This document shows positions 41,960-50,800 of a stretch of DNA of 64,000 bases, one piece after another. The position numbers and the translations under genes are program-made. Location: contig UQHF01000021.1 in the NCBI GenBank assembly GCA_900540785.1, positions 1 through 64,000 on the forward strand, read 5' to 3'. Each line of letters starts with the position of its first letter. Positions within the stretch are counted from its first letter, which is position 1. The DNA comes from an uncultured Blautia sp. Lineage in GTDB: Bacteria; Bacillota; Clostridia; Lachnospirales; Lachnospiraceae. The notes under the pieces were generated by a model that was not told the DNA's origin, made no database searches, and saw only the letters and a program-made list of their open reading frames with translations.

Positions 41960-42675
41960 GATTTTTTCCCTGCCTCCTCTGCACTTAACCGATACCCCAG
42001 GCCACGGACTGTAAGAATCCATTTTGGACTTGAAGGCTCCTCCTCAATTTTTTCCCGGAGATGGCGGATATGAACCATCAGCGTATTTTCATATCCGTAA
42101 TAAGAATCTCCCCAGGCTGCGTAACAGAGCGCGTCAAACGTCACGATTTTCCCTCTGTTTTCGTAAAGCTTTTTCAGAAGAGCCAGTTCTTTTGCTGTAA
42201 AAAATGTCTCCTCCCCATGAAAGCTTACAGAAGCCCTGTCAAAATCTACAATCCGCTCTCCAAGGCGAAGAGCTGTTTCCTCTTTTTCCCCGGAAAACTG
42301 ATACGCCCTCTTTAAAATAGCTCCTACTCTTAAAATCAGCTCCTGTGGAAGAAACGGCTTTGTAATATAATCGTCTGCTCCCAGTCCAAGCCCGAAAAGC
42401 CGGTCCTGATCTTCGTCTTTTGCAGAGAGAAATAAAATGGGAACACTGGAAATTTCCCTCATTTTACAAAAAAGTGAAAAACCATCTCCGTCCGGGAGCA
42501 TCACATCAAGAATGACAAGCTCAGGCTTTTCTTCCTTAAAAACCCGAAATCCTTCTGCTACAGAATGTGCCCAAACTACATTTTTATATCCGCTCTGTTC
42601 CAGAATGCGGCGTATCATGACAACAAGTTCCTGATTATCGTCCACCATTAATATTTTCCTGTCATATATATTCAT
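41956..42675 (-). CDS. OmpR-family response regulator, partner of the kinase
   Basis: About 239 residues. Receiver: KILMVDDNQELVVMI, Asp in LVILDVMLPDGDGF, Lys in DYITKPFLP. Winged helix: FTAKELALLKKLYENRGKIV and VHIRHLREKIEEEP. ATG at 42675 is preferred, with AAAGAAGGAAAATTCT upstream. Faces the lantibiotic-immunity-type ABC genes and probably activates them through the 11-bp direct repeats at 42,754-42,780. Confidence 0.92.
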   Translation of the reverse strand: MNIYDRKILMVDDNQELVVMIRRILEQSGYKNVVWAHSVAEGFRVFKEEKPELVILDVMLPDGDGFSLFCKMREISSVPILFLSAKDEDQDRLFGLGLGADDYITKPFLPQELILRVGAILKRAYQFSGEKEETALRLGERIVDFDRASVSFHGEETFFTAKELALLKKLYENRGKIVTFDALCYAAWGDSYYGYENTLMVHIRHLREKIEEEPSSPKWILTVRGLGYRLSAEEAGKKS

Positions 42676-42753
42676 AGAATTTTCCTTCTTTCTCTTTGTA
42701 TTTATTCCTATTATAAAAAACTTTTCTTCTGATTTCATCTTTTCCTGAAAAAT

Positions 42754-42807
42754 TTAAGGAAAACATAAGGAAGGATTAAGTCTGAACTAATCTTCCCCTG
42801 CTATACT
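42754..42807 (+). promoter_or_regulatory. Response-regulator repeats and promoter of the ABC exporter
   Basis: TTAAGGAAAAC, ATAAGGAAGGA and TTAAG at 42,754, 42,765 and 42,776 give three half-sites 11 bp apart, abutting a poor -35. The -10 TATACT is at 42,802-42,807. The design suits activation by an OmpR-type regulator. Confidence 0.6.
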
Positions 42808-42839
42808 TCCTGTATCAAAACAAAGAGGAGGAAACAGTT

Positions 42840-43754
42840 ATGGGAACTGTCATTACAACAGATTCACTGACAAAAAAATATGGTAAAAAAGATGTGGTAA
42901 AAGATCTGGATCTACGGGTTCCGGGAGGCAGCATCTACGGGTTTCTCGGTCCTAACGGCGCCGGAAAATCCACAACTATGAAAATGATCCTCGGTCTTAT
43001 CAAACCGTCAAAAGGAGAAATCACAGTTCTTGGGAAAGAGGTAAACGAAAAGAACCGGCTTTCTGTTTTGCGAAACACCGGCTCCTTAATTGAGTCTCCT
43101 TCCTATTACGGACATTTAAGCGGAGTGGAAAATCTTGAAATCATCTGCACCTTAAAAAATGTTCCTACATCTGAAATCCAGCGTGTTTTAAAGATTGTCC
43201 GCATGGAAAAACAGAAGGACAAAAAGGTTTCCCAGTATTCTCTTGGAATGAAACAGCGTCTCGGACTTGCTGCCGCTCTTCTTGGAAATCCGAAAGTTCT
43301 TCTTCTGGACGAGCCCACAAACGGTCTTGACCCTGCCGGAATCCAGGAAATGCGTGAGCTTGTCTGCTCTCTTCCAAAACAGTATGGTATGACAGTCCTT
43401 GTGTCCAGCCATCTTTTAAGTGAAATTGACCAGATGGCAACTCATGTGGGAATCATCAACCAGGGAGAACTTATCTTTCAGGACAGCTTATCTGCGCTTC
43501 ACAAACACAGCCGCTCCCGATTGATCCTCACAACAGACAATGACACTGCTGCTCTTTCTGTTCTTTTAAGCTTCGGGCTTTCCGCCTCTTTCGAGGGAAA
43601 AAACCTTTGCTTAAAGGCAACCGACAATGCAACGGTAATTAAAGCTGTAAACGTCCTTGTACAGTCCGGCATCGGCATTCTCCGCCTGAACGAACAGCAG
43701 ATGAGCCTGGAAGACATCTTCCTTCAATTAATCGGAAAGCAGGTGAGCTTATGA
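42840..43754 (+). CDS. Lantibiotic/bacitracin-resistance ABC ATPase (BcrA/LanF-like)
   Basis: 304 residues. Walker A FLGPNGAGKSTTMKMI, the group-specific SLIESPSYYGHLSGVENL, signature YSLGMKQRLGLA, Walker B VLLLDEPTNGLDPAG and H-loop VSSHLL. The LIESPSYYGHL block is typical of LanF/CprA/BcrA exporters that protect against antimicrobial peptides. Ribosome site AAAGAGGAGGAAACAGTT. Its stop overlaps the first permease start. Confidence 0.92.
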   Translation: MGTVITTDSLTKKYGKKDVVKDLDLRVPGGSIYGFLGPNGAGKSTTMKMILGLIKPSKGEITVLGKEVNEKNRLSVLRNTGSLIESPSYYGHLSGVENLEIICTLKNVPTSEIQRVLKIVRMEKQKDKKVSQYSLGMKQRLGLAAALLGNPKVLLLDEPTNGLDPAGIQEMRELVCSLPKQYGMTVLVSSHLLSEIDQMATHVGIINQGELIFQDSLSALHKHSRSRLILTTDNDTAALSVLLSFGLSASFEGKNLCLKATDNATVIKAVNVLVQSGIGILRLNEQQMSLEDIFLQLIGKQVSL

Positions 43755-44509
43755 ACCTTTCCCGTGAATTAAAAGCAGAGTCCATGAAGCAAAAAGGGAA
43801 ACGAAATATTCTGGTTCCTCTCGCCTTCCTTACGCTTTTATTTTTCTGGACTTTATTTCTTTTAAAAGGAATCAAACCGGAGGAGCTTCCCTTTGGATAT
43901 TCTTCTTTGTTGTATCAGTATCCTGTTATGAATGCCATTTTGGTTCCCCTTATGGTTTCTGTTGTGGCAAGCCGGATCTGTGATATGGAAGTAAAGGGGG
44001 ATACCATGAAAATCCTGTTCACTGTTGAAAAACGAGGGCATTTTTTTGACTGTAAATTTCTTATGGGAATGAAATACCTTATCCTGTTTTTTGCAGGACA
44101 GACTGCACTGATTCCTCTGTCAGGAAAACTTTTTGGCTTTACCCAGAAAATCCCGTGGAAACATCTCCTTCTGTTTTTTATCAGCGGACTTTCTGTGGCA
44201 GCTGCTCTTCTTCTCCTGCAGGAAATGTTATCTCTGTTTTCCCGCAGCCAGATCCTTCCCCTTGTGGTAGGACTTGCAGGTTCTTTTCTGGGGCTGTTCT
44301 CCATGTTTTTCCCGGCAAATATTATGCGCCTTGTGCTCTGGAGTTATTTTGCAGTCTTTTCCACGATGGGATTAAACTGGGACAAAACCACCAGGATTTC
44401 CACCTATTACGAAATTCCCTTCCCGTTTTCCACATTTTTGCTGTTTCTTGTATTCTGTACTGCTGCCTTTTTTCTGTGCAGAACCATAATTCAAAAAAAG
44501 GAGGTTTGA
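43751..44509 (+). CDS. Lantibiotic-immunity ABC permease, first subunit (LanE-like)
   Basis: 252 residues with six predicted TM helices (ILVPLAFLTLLFFWTLFLLK, VPLMVSVVASRICDMEVKGD preceding a cytosolic loop, LLLFFISGLSVAAALLLL, LVVGLAGSFLGLFSMFFP and FLLFLVFCTAAFFLCRTI). Starts 4 bases within the ATPase stop (ATGA type overlap) and is followed 3 bases later by its partner. Confidence 0.88.
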   Translation: MNLSRELKAESMKQKGKRNILVPLAFLTLLFFWTLFLLKGIKPEELPFGYSSLLYQYPVMNAILVPLMVSVVASRICDMEVKGDTMKILFTVEKRGHFFDCKFLMGMKYLILFFAGQTALIPLSGKLFGFTQKIPWKHLLLFFISGLSVAAALLLLQEMLSLFSRSQILPLVVGLAGSFLGLFSMFFPANIMRLVLWSYFAVFSTMGLNWDKTTRISTYYEIPFPFSTFLLFLVFCTAAFFLCRTIIQKKEV

Positions 44510-44512
44510 ACC

Positions 44513-45244
44513 ATGCTGATTCGATGTATCCGGGCAGAAAATAAAAAATTAAGACATTCCATTATTTTCTTTGCCTGCATTTTTATCCCTGTGATCCCTG
44601 CCATTATGGGCGGTTTTAATTATACCCAGAATACCGGTATTCTCACAGAAGAGTGGTATTCCCTGTGGACGCAGGTAACTTTGTTTTATGCAAACTTTTT
44701 TTACGCGCCCCTCATTGCTCTTTACTGTTCTTATTTGTGGAGAATGGAGCACCTTCACAATAACTGGAATGTGCTGATGACTGCGCCTGTTCCTGTCTCT
44801 TCTGTTTACTTTGGGAAACTTGCCATTATTTTCAAGGTCACGTTGTTCACTCAGCTATGGATCGACGTTCTCTACCTGATCACAGGAAAGCTTGTTGGCT
44901 TTTCCGGATTTCCGCCTTTTGAAATCCTTACCTGGCTTCTTCGCGGAACCCTGGCAGCCATCGCCATTGGTGCTTTGCAGCTTCTCCTTTCCATGATCAT
45001 CAGAAGCTTTTCCATTCCCATCGGTATTGCCCTTCTCGGAAGTATTATAGGATTTCTTTTCAGCAGCAAGGGATTTGGATATTTCTTCCCTTATGCCCTT
45101 ATGCTTATGGGAATGAACTCAAACAAGACGGAAGACAGCCTTCAGGGCGGACTGCTGCCTTTCCTCTTATCTACTGTGATTTTCTTTTTCCTTTTCTCAG
45201 CGTGCAGTATTTATATCCTGAAAAAAAGAGACGTGCGGGCGTAA
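44513..45244 (+). CDS. Lantibiotic-immunity ABC permease, second subunit (LanG-like)
   Basis: 243 residues, six TM helices. CIRAENKKLRHSIIFFACIF at the N-terminus and FSIPIGIALLGSIIGFLFSS in the fourth segment are of the LanG/CprC type. The three genes form one operon. A small hairpin (GTGCGGG / CCCGCAC, 45,233-45,255) overlaps the stop codon. Confidence 0.88.
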   Translation: MLIRCIRAENKKLRHSIIFFACIFIPVIPAIMGGFNYTQNTGILTEEWYSLWTQVTLFYANFFYAPLIALYCSYLWRMEHLHNNWNVLMTAPVPVSSVYFGKLAIIFKVTLFTQLWIDVLYLITGKLVGFSGFPPFEILTWLLRGTLAAIAIGALQLLLSMIIRSFSIPIGIALLGSIIGFLFSSKGFGYFFPYALMLMGMNSNKTEDSLQGGLLPFLLSTVIFFFLFSACSIYILKKRDVRA

Positions 45245-45267
45245 TGTACCCGCACATCTCCTTTGCT

Positions 45268-45429
45268 CTACTCTTGATGTTTTTCCGAAGAAACGCTTCC
45301 GCATCCGGAGCAGTTTCCACCACAGCTGCAGCCGCAGCACCCGCCCCCTTCTTTTTTCTTTTTGTGCATACGATAAAGAACAAATCCACCGTATCCAAAT
45401 ATAACCGCAAGAATCAAAATATTTATCAT
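45268..45429 (-). CDS. FeoB-associated Cys-rich membrane protein
   Basis: 53 residues: a single TM helix (NILILAVIFGYGGFVLYR), a Lys cluster (HKKKKEGGG) and a Cys-rich tail CCGCSCGGNCSGCG. The pattern matches the small FeoB-associated proteins found after feoB in Firmicutes, thought to help iron delivery or assemble the transporter. The start ATG at 45429 lies 24 bases downstream of the feoB stop. Convergent with the ABC operon. Confidence 0.88.
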   Translation of the reverse strand: MINILILAVIFGYGGFVLYRMHKKKKEGGGCCGCSCGGNCSGCGSVSSEKHQE

Positions 45430-45452
45430 TCTCTTTCACCGTCTTTCTGTTT

Positions 45453-47450
45453 TTATGCGTGTAAACTATATTCCCGACTGAATTCTTTCTCTTTTTTCCG
45501 GATCATAACCGCTACTATCATAACAAATACAGCAACCACAAGCAAGCCCGGGATAAATCCGCTTCCCACTGTTCCGGTTGCTACCAGAGTTCCAATCTGG
45601 TATACAAAAAACGCAACTGTATAACCGGTACTAAGCTGCAGCGCAATACCTCCCCACAGCCATTTTTTATCCTGCATTTCAGAGTTCATAGCTCCGAGAG
45701 CTGCAAAGCAGGGAGGGGTAAAAAGATTAAACATAAGATAGGCCAGAGCCGCCGCCTTCGTAAGTCCCATAATTGCTGCTACTTCCGTTCCTCCGCCAAT
45801 CAGCGCCAGTTCCTCTGTATCGATAAAATTTGTAAGACCATAGACAACCGCCAGCGTACCAACTACGTTTTCTTTTGCAATAAAACCTGTAATTGCCGCT
45901 GCCGCAAGCTGCCATACCCCAAATCCAAGAGGAATTAATATCACTGCAAAAGGAGAAGCGATGGACGCCAGAATCGAAGTATGCTCCATTCCTTCCTCAA
46001 CCACCTGGAACTGCCAGTTAAAGCTCTGCATGATCTGCACCACTGTATTGCATACAAGAATGATAGTTCCCGCTTTCACAATATATGCTTTGCCACGTGA
46101 AAGCATGGAAAGTGCTGCACGTTTCAAACTTGGGATTTTATATTCTGGAAGCTCAATAATAAAGAAGGACTTACGGAATTTATATCCTGTAATCTTATTT
46201 ACCAGCAAAGCTCCAAAGAAAACCAGGGCAATGCCAGCCAGATACATAGTCGGACCAACCCAGGAAGCATCTGCAAAAAACGCCCCTGCAAACAGTGCAA
46301 TTACCGGAAGCTTTGCGCCGCATGGCATAAACGGAGTCAGCATGGCAGTGGCTCTTCTTTCTCTTTCGTTACGAATGGTACGGCACGCCATGATTCCCGG
46401 AATGGCACAGCCTGTACCGATCACCATAGGAATGACTGATTTTCCGGAAAGACCTACCCTCTTAAAAATCGGATCCAGAACGACGGTAGCACGAGCCATA
46501 TATCCGCAGTCCTCCAGAAGAGCGATCAAAAAATACATCACCATGACCAGAGGCAGGAAACCGACAACGGCACCTACGCCGCCTATGATCCCATCCACTA
46601 AAAGCGCCTGGGTAAACGGGCTTGTATTTACAACCAGCTCTCCAACCCACGCCTGGAATGTCTCAATCCAGCCAACCAGCCAGTCTGCGATCCATGTTCC
46701 CACCGTAGACTGGGATATATAAAACACACCAAACATAATAGCAGCAAAAACAGGAAGCCCCACAAATTTATTTGTAAGCACAGAGTCTATTTTATCCTGC
46801 TTATTTTTATCTCTTGTAAAAACGCGCCTCTTTTCCACTGTCTTTACAATTCCATTTACAAATTCAAATCGCTTTCTGTCCTCTGCCTCCACTGACGCCT
46901 TATCCTGAAGATTAATCTCAGCCTGCACATAAGGCGCTTTCTGTCCACATTCTTTTAAAGAAACTGCTTTTTTTACCACATCTTTCAGCCCGTCATGACC
47001 GGAAGCTGTGGAAACAGTCCGAATAACAGGGCAGCCTAATTTCTGCTCCAGCTTTTTCACATCAATCTCTGTTTTTTTCTTTTCTGCAATGTCGCTTTTA
47101 TTAAGCGCAACTACTACTGGAATCCCCAGTTCCAGAAGCTGGGTTGTAAAAAACAGACTTCTGCTCAGATTGGTGGCATCCACAATATTAATGATCACAT
47201 CTGGATTTTCATTTTTTACATAGCTGCTCGTAATACTTTCTTCTGAAGTAAAGGGAGACATGGAATAGGCTCCTGGCAAATCCACTGCAGTCAGTTCTTC
47301 TGCTCCTTCAAAATATCCTCTTTTAATCGGACTCTCCTTTTTTTCCACTGTAACGCCAGCCCAGTTTCCAACACGCTCGTTTCTTCCTGTAAGCGCATTA
47401 AACATTGTTGTTTTTCCACTGTTGGGATTTCCCGTCAACGCAATTCTCAT
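45453..47450 (-). CDS. feoB: Ferrous iron transporter FeoB
   Basis: 665 residues. N-terminal G-protein domain: G1 GNPNSGKTTMFNALTG, G3 VDLPGAYSMS, G4 ALNKSD. A helical GDI-like linker (about 170-220) leads into the membrane domain with two Gate repeats (VIPMVIGTGCAIPGIMACR and TPPCFAALGAMNSEM) and about ten TM helices. Imports Fe(II). It has its own terminator-separated promoter with a TTAGTTTAAACTAA box. Ribosome site GAGGAGAGGAAATC. Confidence 0.96.
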   Translation of the reverse strand: MRIALTGNPNSGKTTMFNALTGRNERVGNWAGVTVEKKESPIKRGYFEGAEELTAVDLPGAYSMSPFTSEESITSSYVKNENPDVIINIVDATNLSRSLFFTTQLLELGIPVVVALNKSDIAEKKKTEIDVKKLEQKLGCPVIRTVSTASGHDGLKDVVKKAVSLKECGQKAPYVQAEINLQDKASVEAEDRKRFEFVNGIVKTVEKRRVFTRDKNKQDKIDSVLTNKFVGLPVFAAIMFGVFYISQSTVGTWIADWLVGWIETFQAWVGELVVNTSPFTQALLVDGIIGGVGAVVGFLPLVMVMYFLIALLEDCGYMARATVVLDPIFKRVGLSGKSVIPMVIGTGCAIPGIMACRTIRNERERRATAMLTPFMPCGAKLPVIALFAGAFFADASWVGPTMYLAGIALVFFGALLVNKITGYKFRKSFFIIELPEYKIPSLKRAALSMLSRGKAYIVKAGTIILVCNTVVQIMQSFNWQFQVVEEGMEHTSILASIASPFAVILIPLGFGVWQLAAAAITGFIAKENVVGTLAVVYGLTNFIDTEELALIGGGTEVAAIMGLTKAAALAYLMFNLFTPPCFAALGAMNSEMQDKKWLWGGIALQLSTGYTVAFFVYQIGTLVATGTVGSGFIPGLLVVAVFVMIVAVMIRKKEKEFSREYSLHA

Positions 47451-47475
47451 GATTTCCTCTCCTCTTTGTTTTAAA

Positions 47476-47489
47476 TTAGTTTAAACTAA
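47476..47489. promoter_or_regulatory. Palindromic metal-regulator box before feoB
   Basis: TTAGTTTAAACTAA, a perfect 14-bp palindrome between feoA and feoB. An identical box precedes feoA. The sequence resembles DtxR/IdeR/MntR-type operators (TTAGGNTAACCTAA-like). Confidence 0.78.
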
Positions 47490-47506
47490 CCTATTGTCTG
47501 AAAGAA

Positions 47507-47528
47507 AGAATCTCTTATGAGAGATTCT
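47507..47528 (-). terminator. Terminator after feoA
   Basis: 9-bp hairpin AGAATCTCT / AGAGATTCT (on either strand) followed on the minus strand by TTTCTTTC. It implies separate regulation of feoA and feoB. Confidence 0.65.
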
Positions 47529-47541
47529 CTGCCTTCTCAGT

Positions 47542-47760
47542 TTATATAGAAATAGCCTGCGCCAAATCTGTATCTATGTTATATCTGCCGTCTTTAATGG
47601 ACACCACACAGCCGCCCCTTCGATGTGCGATTACCGTAATGGGCTCCCCACTGTAACAGCCCAGAGAAAATAAAAACGCATTCAGCTCTTCGTCCTCTGT
47701 AACAATATCTTTTACGATGTACTCTTCCCCTTCTCTTGCTTTTGTTAAATCCATAAGCAT
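47542..47760 (-). CDS. feoA: FeoA family protein
   Basis: 72 residues, SH3-like fold: LTKAREGEEYIVKDIVTEDE, FLFSLGCYSGEPITVIAHR, CVVSIKDGRYNIDTDLAQAI. Cytosolic partner needed for FeoB function. The gene is separated from feoB by a terminator and a metal box. Start ATG with GGAGAGTGTCAT upstream. Confidence 0.94.
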   Translation of the reverse strand: MLMDLTKAREGEEYIVKDIVTEDEELNAFLFSLGCYSGEPITVIAHRRGGCVVSIKDGRYNIDTDLAQAISI

Positions 47761-47848
47761 ATGACACTCTCCATTTCACTGACATTTTTGAAGCGCTGCG
47801 GATTCCTGAGAAATCCTGCAGCAATAAGTTATCTTTATCTAACTACGG

Positions 47849-47886
47849 TTAGTTTAAACTAATTCATGCGTTTTGTCAACCCTGTT
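47849..47886 (-). promoter_or_regulatory. feoA promoter overlapped by the metal box
   Basis: On the minus strand TTGACA is about 17 bp upstream of TAAACT, which forms part of the palindrome TTAGTTTAAACTAA (47,849-47,862). Repressor binding would cover the -10. The same box precedes feoB. Confidence 0.75.
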
Positions 47887-47887
47887 T

Positions 47888-49330
47888 TTAATTTACCAGT
47901 ACCATATCCGGATTTGTTTTAAAATACATCGCCCTTGAAATTTTGCTTTTTTCCAGATAGTGATTCTCCTCAAGATTTCCAAGTACCTGTTTTCTCAGAT
48001 ATGTGGAATCACTAATTCCCAGATATTCTGCAATTTCCGAAACCTTATGTGCCTGATAGTAGCAGAAAGAAAGTACCTTATCATCATAATCTGTTCCATT
48101 TGGAACCGGGGCAAAGGTAAGTACGGGAATACTGCTGTCCTCAATACCATCCATATATGTCAGATCCGGCAGTACAAGTGTAAAATGGTCAGATGAAGAA
48201 AAAATATACGGACAGTGCGCTTCGTCTTTCCCTGCATATTCTTCTATAATTTTATCAAATCCTGTGCCTGCTGCCTCCATGACATTGCAGCTTACCAGAA
48301 CTGACGTGATCAGCTCATTCCTCCTTTTTGAGATAATCCCTGACAAGTCGTAGGTCTTTCCTAATTTCTCTCCTCTGTAAAAGCTGCCCGGTGATGATAT
48401 TTCCAGCCTGTCTTTAAACATATCTACCTGAATCTGCGTTCCGTCAAGAAAATAATCCCGGTGTGCAACCGCATTAATCACTCCTTCAAACAAGGCTCTC
48501 TGAGGATAGGCATCAATATTTTTTCTTGTATTTTCCAGCTTTATCATAGAATGGTTCATTCTCTGCGTTACAAATTCCATAATATAATTTATCACAGAAA
48601 TAATATTTCCATGAAAACGATTGATCGTCACAATCCTCTCGCTTCCCTTATTGAACCCTGAAAATACCGAACACTGAACTTCCGTCTTTTTTCCCTGGTA
48701 TCCATCTTCAAACAGCACTGCCCCGTTTACAAGAAAACCTTCTTCATTATAAAATCCCATAGATTGAAGAGCCTTTTCTGTCAGAGCCTTACCGTTATTA
48801 TGAGCGGCATAAAATCCCCGAAGAGTTTTAAAATTTGAAGCTTCGTATTTCTTATCTGAAAGCAAAATATCATACTGTGTGTTTTTGCTTTTTACACTCA
48901 TCTCTATAATTTCTTCATAAGTCGCACCATTTGTAAATCCATCTCTTCTCATAAAAATGGAAGGGATATTTTTATATTTTAAAATTACCGGTTTAATAAC
49001 AGATTCCGGAATCTGAACATGAATAATAAATCTCTCATTTCCCTTTACCTCATATCGAATGAACGAGATTTTCATCTGTGGTCTTGGCACTAAATGTTCG
49101 TTGACCTGATTATTAAAATAATTGCGCTCGTTATCAGCTCCTGCCCGGTCAAAACCAATCAGCTTATTTGTTTTATCCTCAACTCCAATGTAAAAATCTC
49201 CACCTGACGCATTTGCAAGCCCTGCTATACTTTTCAGCCAGCCGACAACATCTTCCCGGTTCAGTTTACCTTTACACTCAAATTTATCATTTTCCAGCTG
49301 TATATCATTTATGATTTCTTCCAGATACAT
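47888..49330 (-). CDS. AlbA_2/HATPase_c_4 DNA-binding regulator (Schlafen-like)
   Basis: 480 residues. N-terminal AlbA_2 domain (DKFECKGKLNREDVVGWLKS, then IAGLANASGGDFYIGVEDKT), a central HATPase_c_4 segment (RALFEGVINAVAHRDYFLDG, IQVDMFKDRLEISSPGSF) and a C-terminal winged-helix-like segment (HKVSEIAEYLGISDSTYLRK). Family members are ATP-dependent transcriptional regulators of uncertain targets. Nine 11-bp tandem repeats lie upstream and may be its own operators. Confidence 0.88.
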   Translation of the reverse strand: MYLEEIINDIQLENDKFECKGKLNREDVVGWLKSIAGLANASGGDFYIGVEDKTNKLIGFDRAGADNERNYFNNQVNEHLVPRPQMKISFIRYEVKGNERFIIHVQIPESVIKPVILKYKNIPSIFMRRDGFTNGATYEEIIEMSVKSKNTQYDILLSDKKYEASNFKTLRGFYAAHNNGKALTEKALQSMGFYNEEGFLVNGAVLFEDGYQGKKTEVQCSVFSGFNKGSERIVTINRFHGNIISVINYIMEFVTQRMNHSMIKLENTRKNIDAYPQRALFEGVINAVAHRDYFLDGTQIQVDMFKDRLEISSPGSFYRGEKLGKTYDLSGIISKRRNELITSVLVSCNVMEAAGTGFDKIIEEYAGKDEAHCPYIFSSSDHFTLVLPDLTYMDGIEDSSIPVLTFAPVPNGTDYDDKVLSFCYYQAHKVSEIAEYLGISDSTYLRKQVLGNLEENHYLEKSKISRAMYFKTNPDMVLVN

Positions 49331-49364
49331 AAAATCACCCCATATTTTTCATTTTTTCAATTTT

Positions 49365-49464
49365 ACTTCAAAGTCACTTCAAAGTCAACTTCAAACTCAC
49401 TTCAAACAAACTTCAAACAAACTTCAATTTTACTTCAAAGTCACTTCAAACAAATTTCAATTTA
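49365..49464. repeat. Nine 11-bp tandem repeats (iterons) upstream of the AlbA_2 gene
   Basis: ACTTCAAA-type units start at 49,365, 49,376, 49,388, 49,399, 49,410, 49,421, 49,432, 49,443 and 49,454, all 11 bp apart except one 12-bp step. The last unit reads ATTTCAA. An inverted copy (TTTGAAGT) follows at about 49,466. Helically phased repeats of this kind bind a multimeric protein. Confidence 0.85.
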
Positions 49465-49511
49465 CTTTGAAGTACATTTTATTATACCCGCCATAATCAC
49501 TGTTTAAAAAG

Positions 49512-49553
49512 AAAAATCCCACTTACTTTTTCAAAAAAGCAAGCAGGATTTTT
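49512..49553 (-). terminator. Terminator after argD
   Basis: AAAAATCC and GGATTTTT arms with an interrupted inner stem, ending in TTTTTCTTTTT on the minus strand. It closes the argCJBD transcript. Confidence 0.75.
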
Positions 49554-49606
49554 AATCCGATCAGTTTCTTTCCATACTGTTTATACAGCCAACATTTCTA
49601 ACAGCT

Positions 49607-50800
49607 TTACTTGAAACACTTATCCAATATCTTTTCCATCTTCCAAATATCTTCCTTCTGGATCACAAGAGGCGGCACGATTCTAAGCACATTCTCTCCT
49701 GCGGAAATCACAAGAAGACCTTCAGCCAGAGCCTTCTTTACCACATTGCCGACAGGACACTCTTTTTTCAGGACAAGTCCCTGCATAAAGCCCATCCCAC
49801 GTCGTTCCAGAACGCAGTCGTGCTTTGCTGCCAGGTTATCAAGCGCATCTTCCAGACAAAGAGTAAGCTCCTGCACATGCTTTAAGATTTCCTCTTTTTC
49901 AAAAATATCAAAGACTTTGCTCACTGCAGCGCATACAAAGGGATTTCCTCCATATGTGGTGCCGTGGTCTCCCGGAACAAGAGAAGCCTCCGCAGCTTTT
50001 TTTCCAAGGACAAACGCGCCGACAGGGACGCCGCAGCCAAGAGCCTTCGCACATGTCATAATATCCGGTTTTACGCCGTATGCCTGCCACGCAAAATAAT
50101 TTCCTGTTCTTCCCATTCCGCATTGGATCTCATCAAAAATCAGAAGAATGTCTTTTTCATCACAAATCTGGCGAAGCTCATCTAAAAAGTCCTGTTCTGC
50201 CGGGAAAATCCCGCCTTCGCCCTGTACAGGCTCCAGAAGAATGGCGCATGTTTTCTCTGTGATCTGTGCCTTTACACTGTCAATATCATTAAAATCTGCA
50301 AACTTTACCCCATCCATAAGAGGTGCAAACGGGTCACGATAATGGGCGTTTCCTGTTACGGAAAGAGCGCCTATCGTCCTTCCATGAAAAGAATGGTTCA
50401 TGGCGATGATCTCATGTCCGCTGTGTCCGTCGCGGACATACGCATACTTTTTCGCAGCTTTCAAAGCGCCCTCGATCGCCTCTGTTCCGCTGTTTGTAAA
50501 AAACACCTTTTCCAGTCCGGACGCCTTTACAAGTTTTTCTCCTGCCTCCACGATGGGAACATTATAATAGAGGTTCGATACGTGGAGCAGCTTATCTACC
50601 TGCTCTTTTAATGCCTCATCGTATCCCGGATAATGGTAGCCAAGAGCATTTACTGCGATTCCCGCTGCAAAATCAAGGTATTCTTTCCCCTCTATATCAT
50701 AAAGGCAGACGCCTTCTCCCTTTTCAAATACGACAGGAAAACGGTTATATGTGTGAAGGATATACTCCTCCGCCTGATTCATTTTTTCAGTCATGGTCAT
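49607..50800 (-). CDS. argD: Acetylornithine aminotransferase
   Basis: About 397 residues, a class III PLP aminotransferase. Pyridoxal Lys in the segment MTCAKALGCGVPVGAFVLG, with FTNSGTEAIEGALKAAKKYA and LLIFDEIQCGMGRTGNYFAW as family blocks. Converts N-acetylglutamate semialdehyde to N-acetylornithine. ATG at 50800 is used, 12 bases from GGAGG; a GTG at 50809 is too close to it. The start lies inside the end of argB. Confidence 0.93.
   Translation of the reverse strand: MTMTEKMNQAEEYILHTYNRFPVVFEKGEGVCLYDIEGKEYLDFAAGIAVNALGYHYPGYDEALKEQVDKLLHVSNLYYNVPIVEAGEKLVKASGLEKVFFTNSGTEAIEGALKAAKKYAYVRDGHSGHEIIAMNHSFHGRTIGALSVTGNAHYRDPFAPLMDGVKFADFNDIDSVKAQITEKTCAILLEPVQGEGGIFPAEQDFLDELRQICDEKDILLIFDEIQCGMGRTGNYFAWQAYGVKPDIMTCAKALGCGVPVGAFVLGKKAAEASLVPGDHGTTYGGNPFVCAAVSKVFDIFEKEEILKHVQELTLCLEDALDNLAAKHDCVLERRGMGFMQGLVLKKECPVGNVVKKALAEGLLVISAGENVLRIVPPLVIQKEDIWKMEKILDKCFK

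Noticed and set aside
45202..45624. Rightward gene opposite the FeoB partner
   Set aside because: Shadow of the feoB end and of the 53-residue Cys-rich gene; no ribosome site or family sequence.
49365..49473. CRISPR-like array
   Set aside because: The repeat core is only 7-8 bases with an 11-bp period and no spacers of 25-40 bases; no cas genes are nearby.
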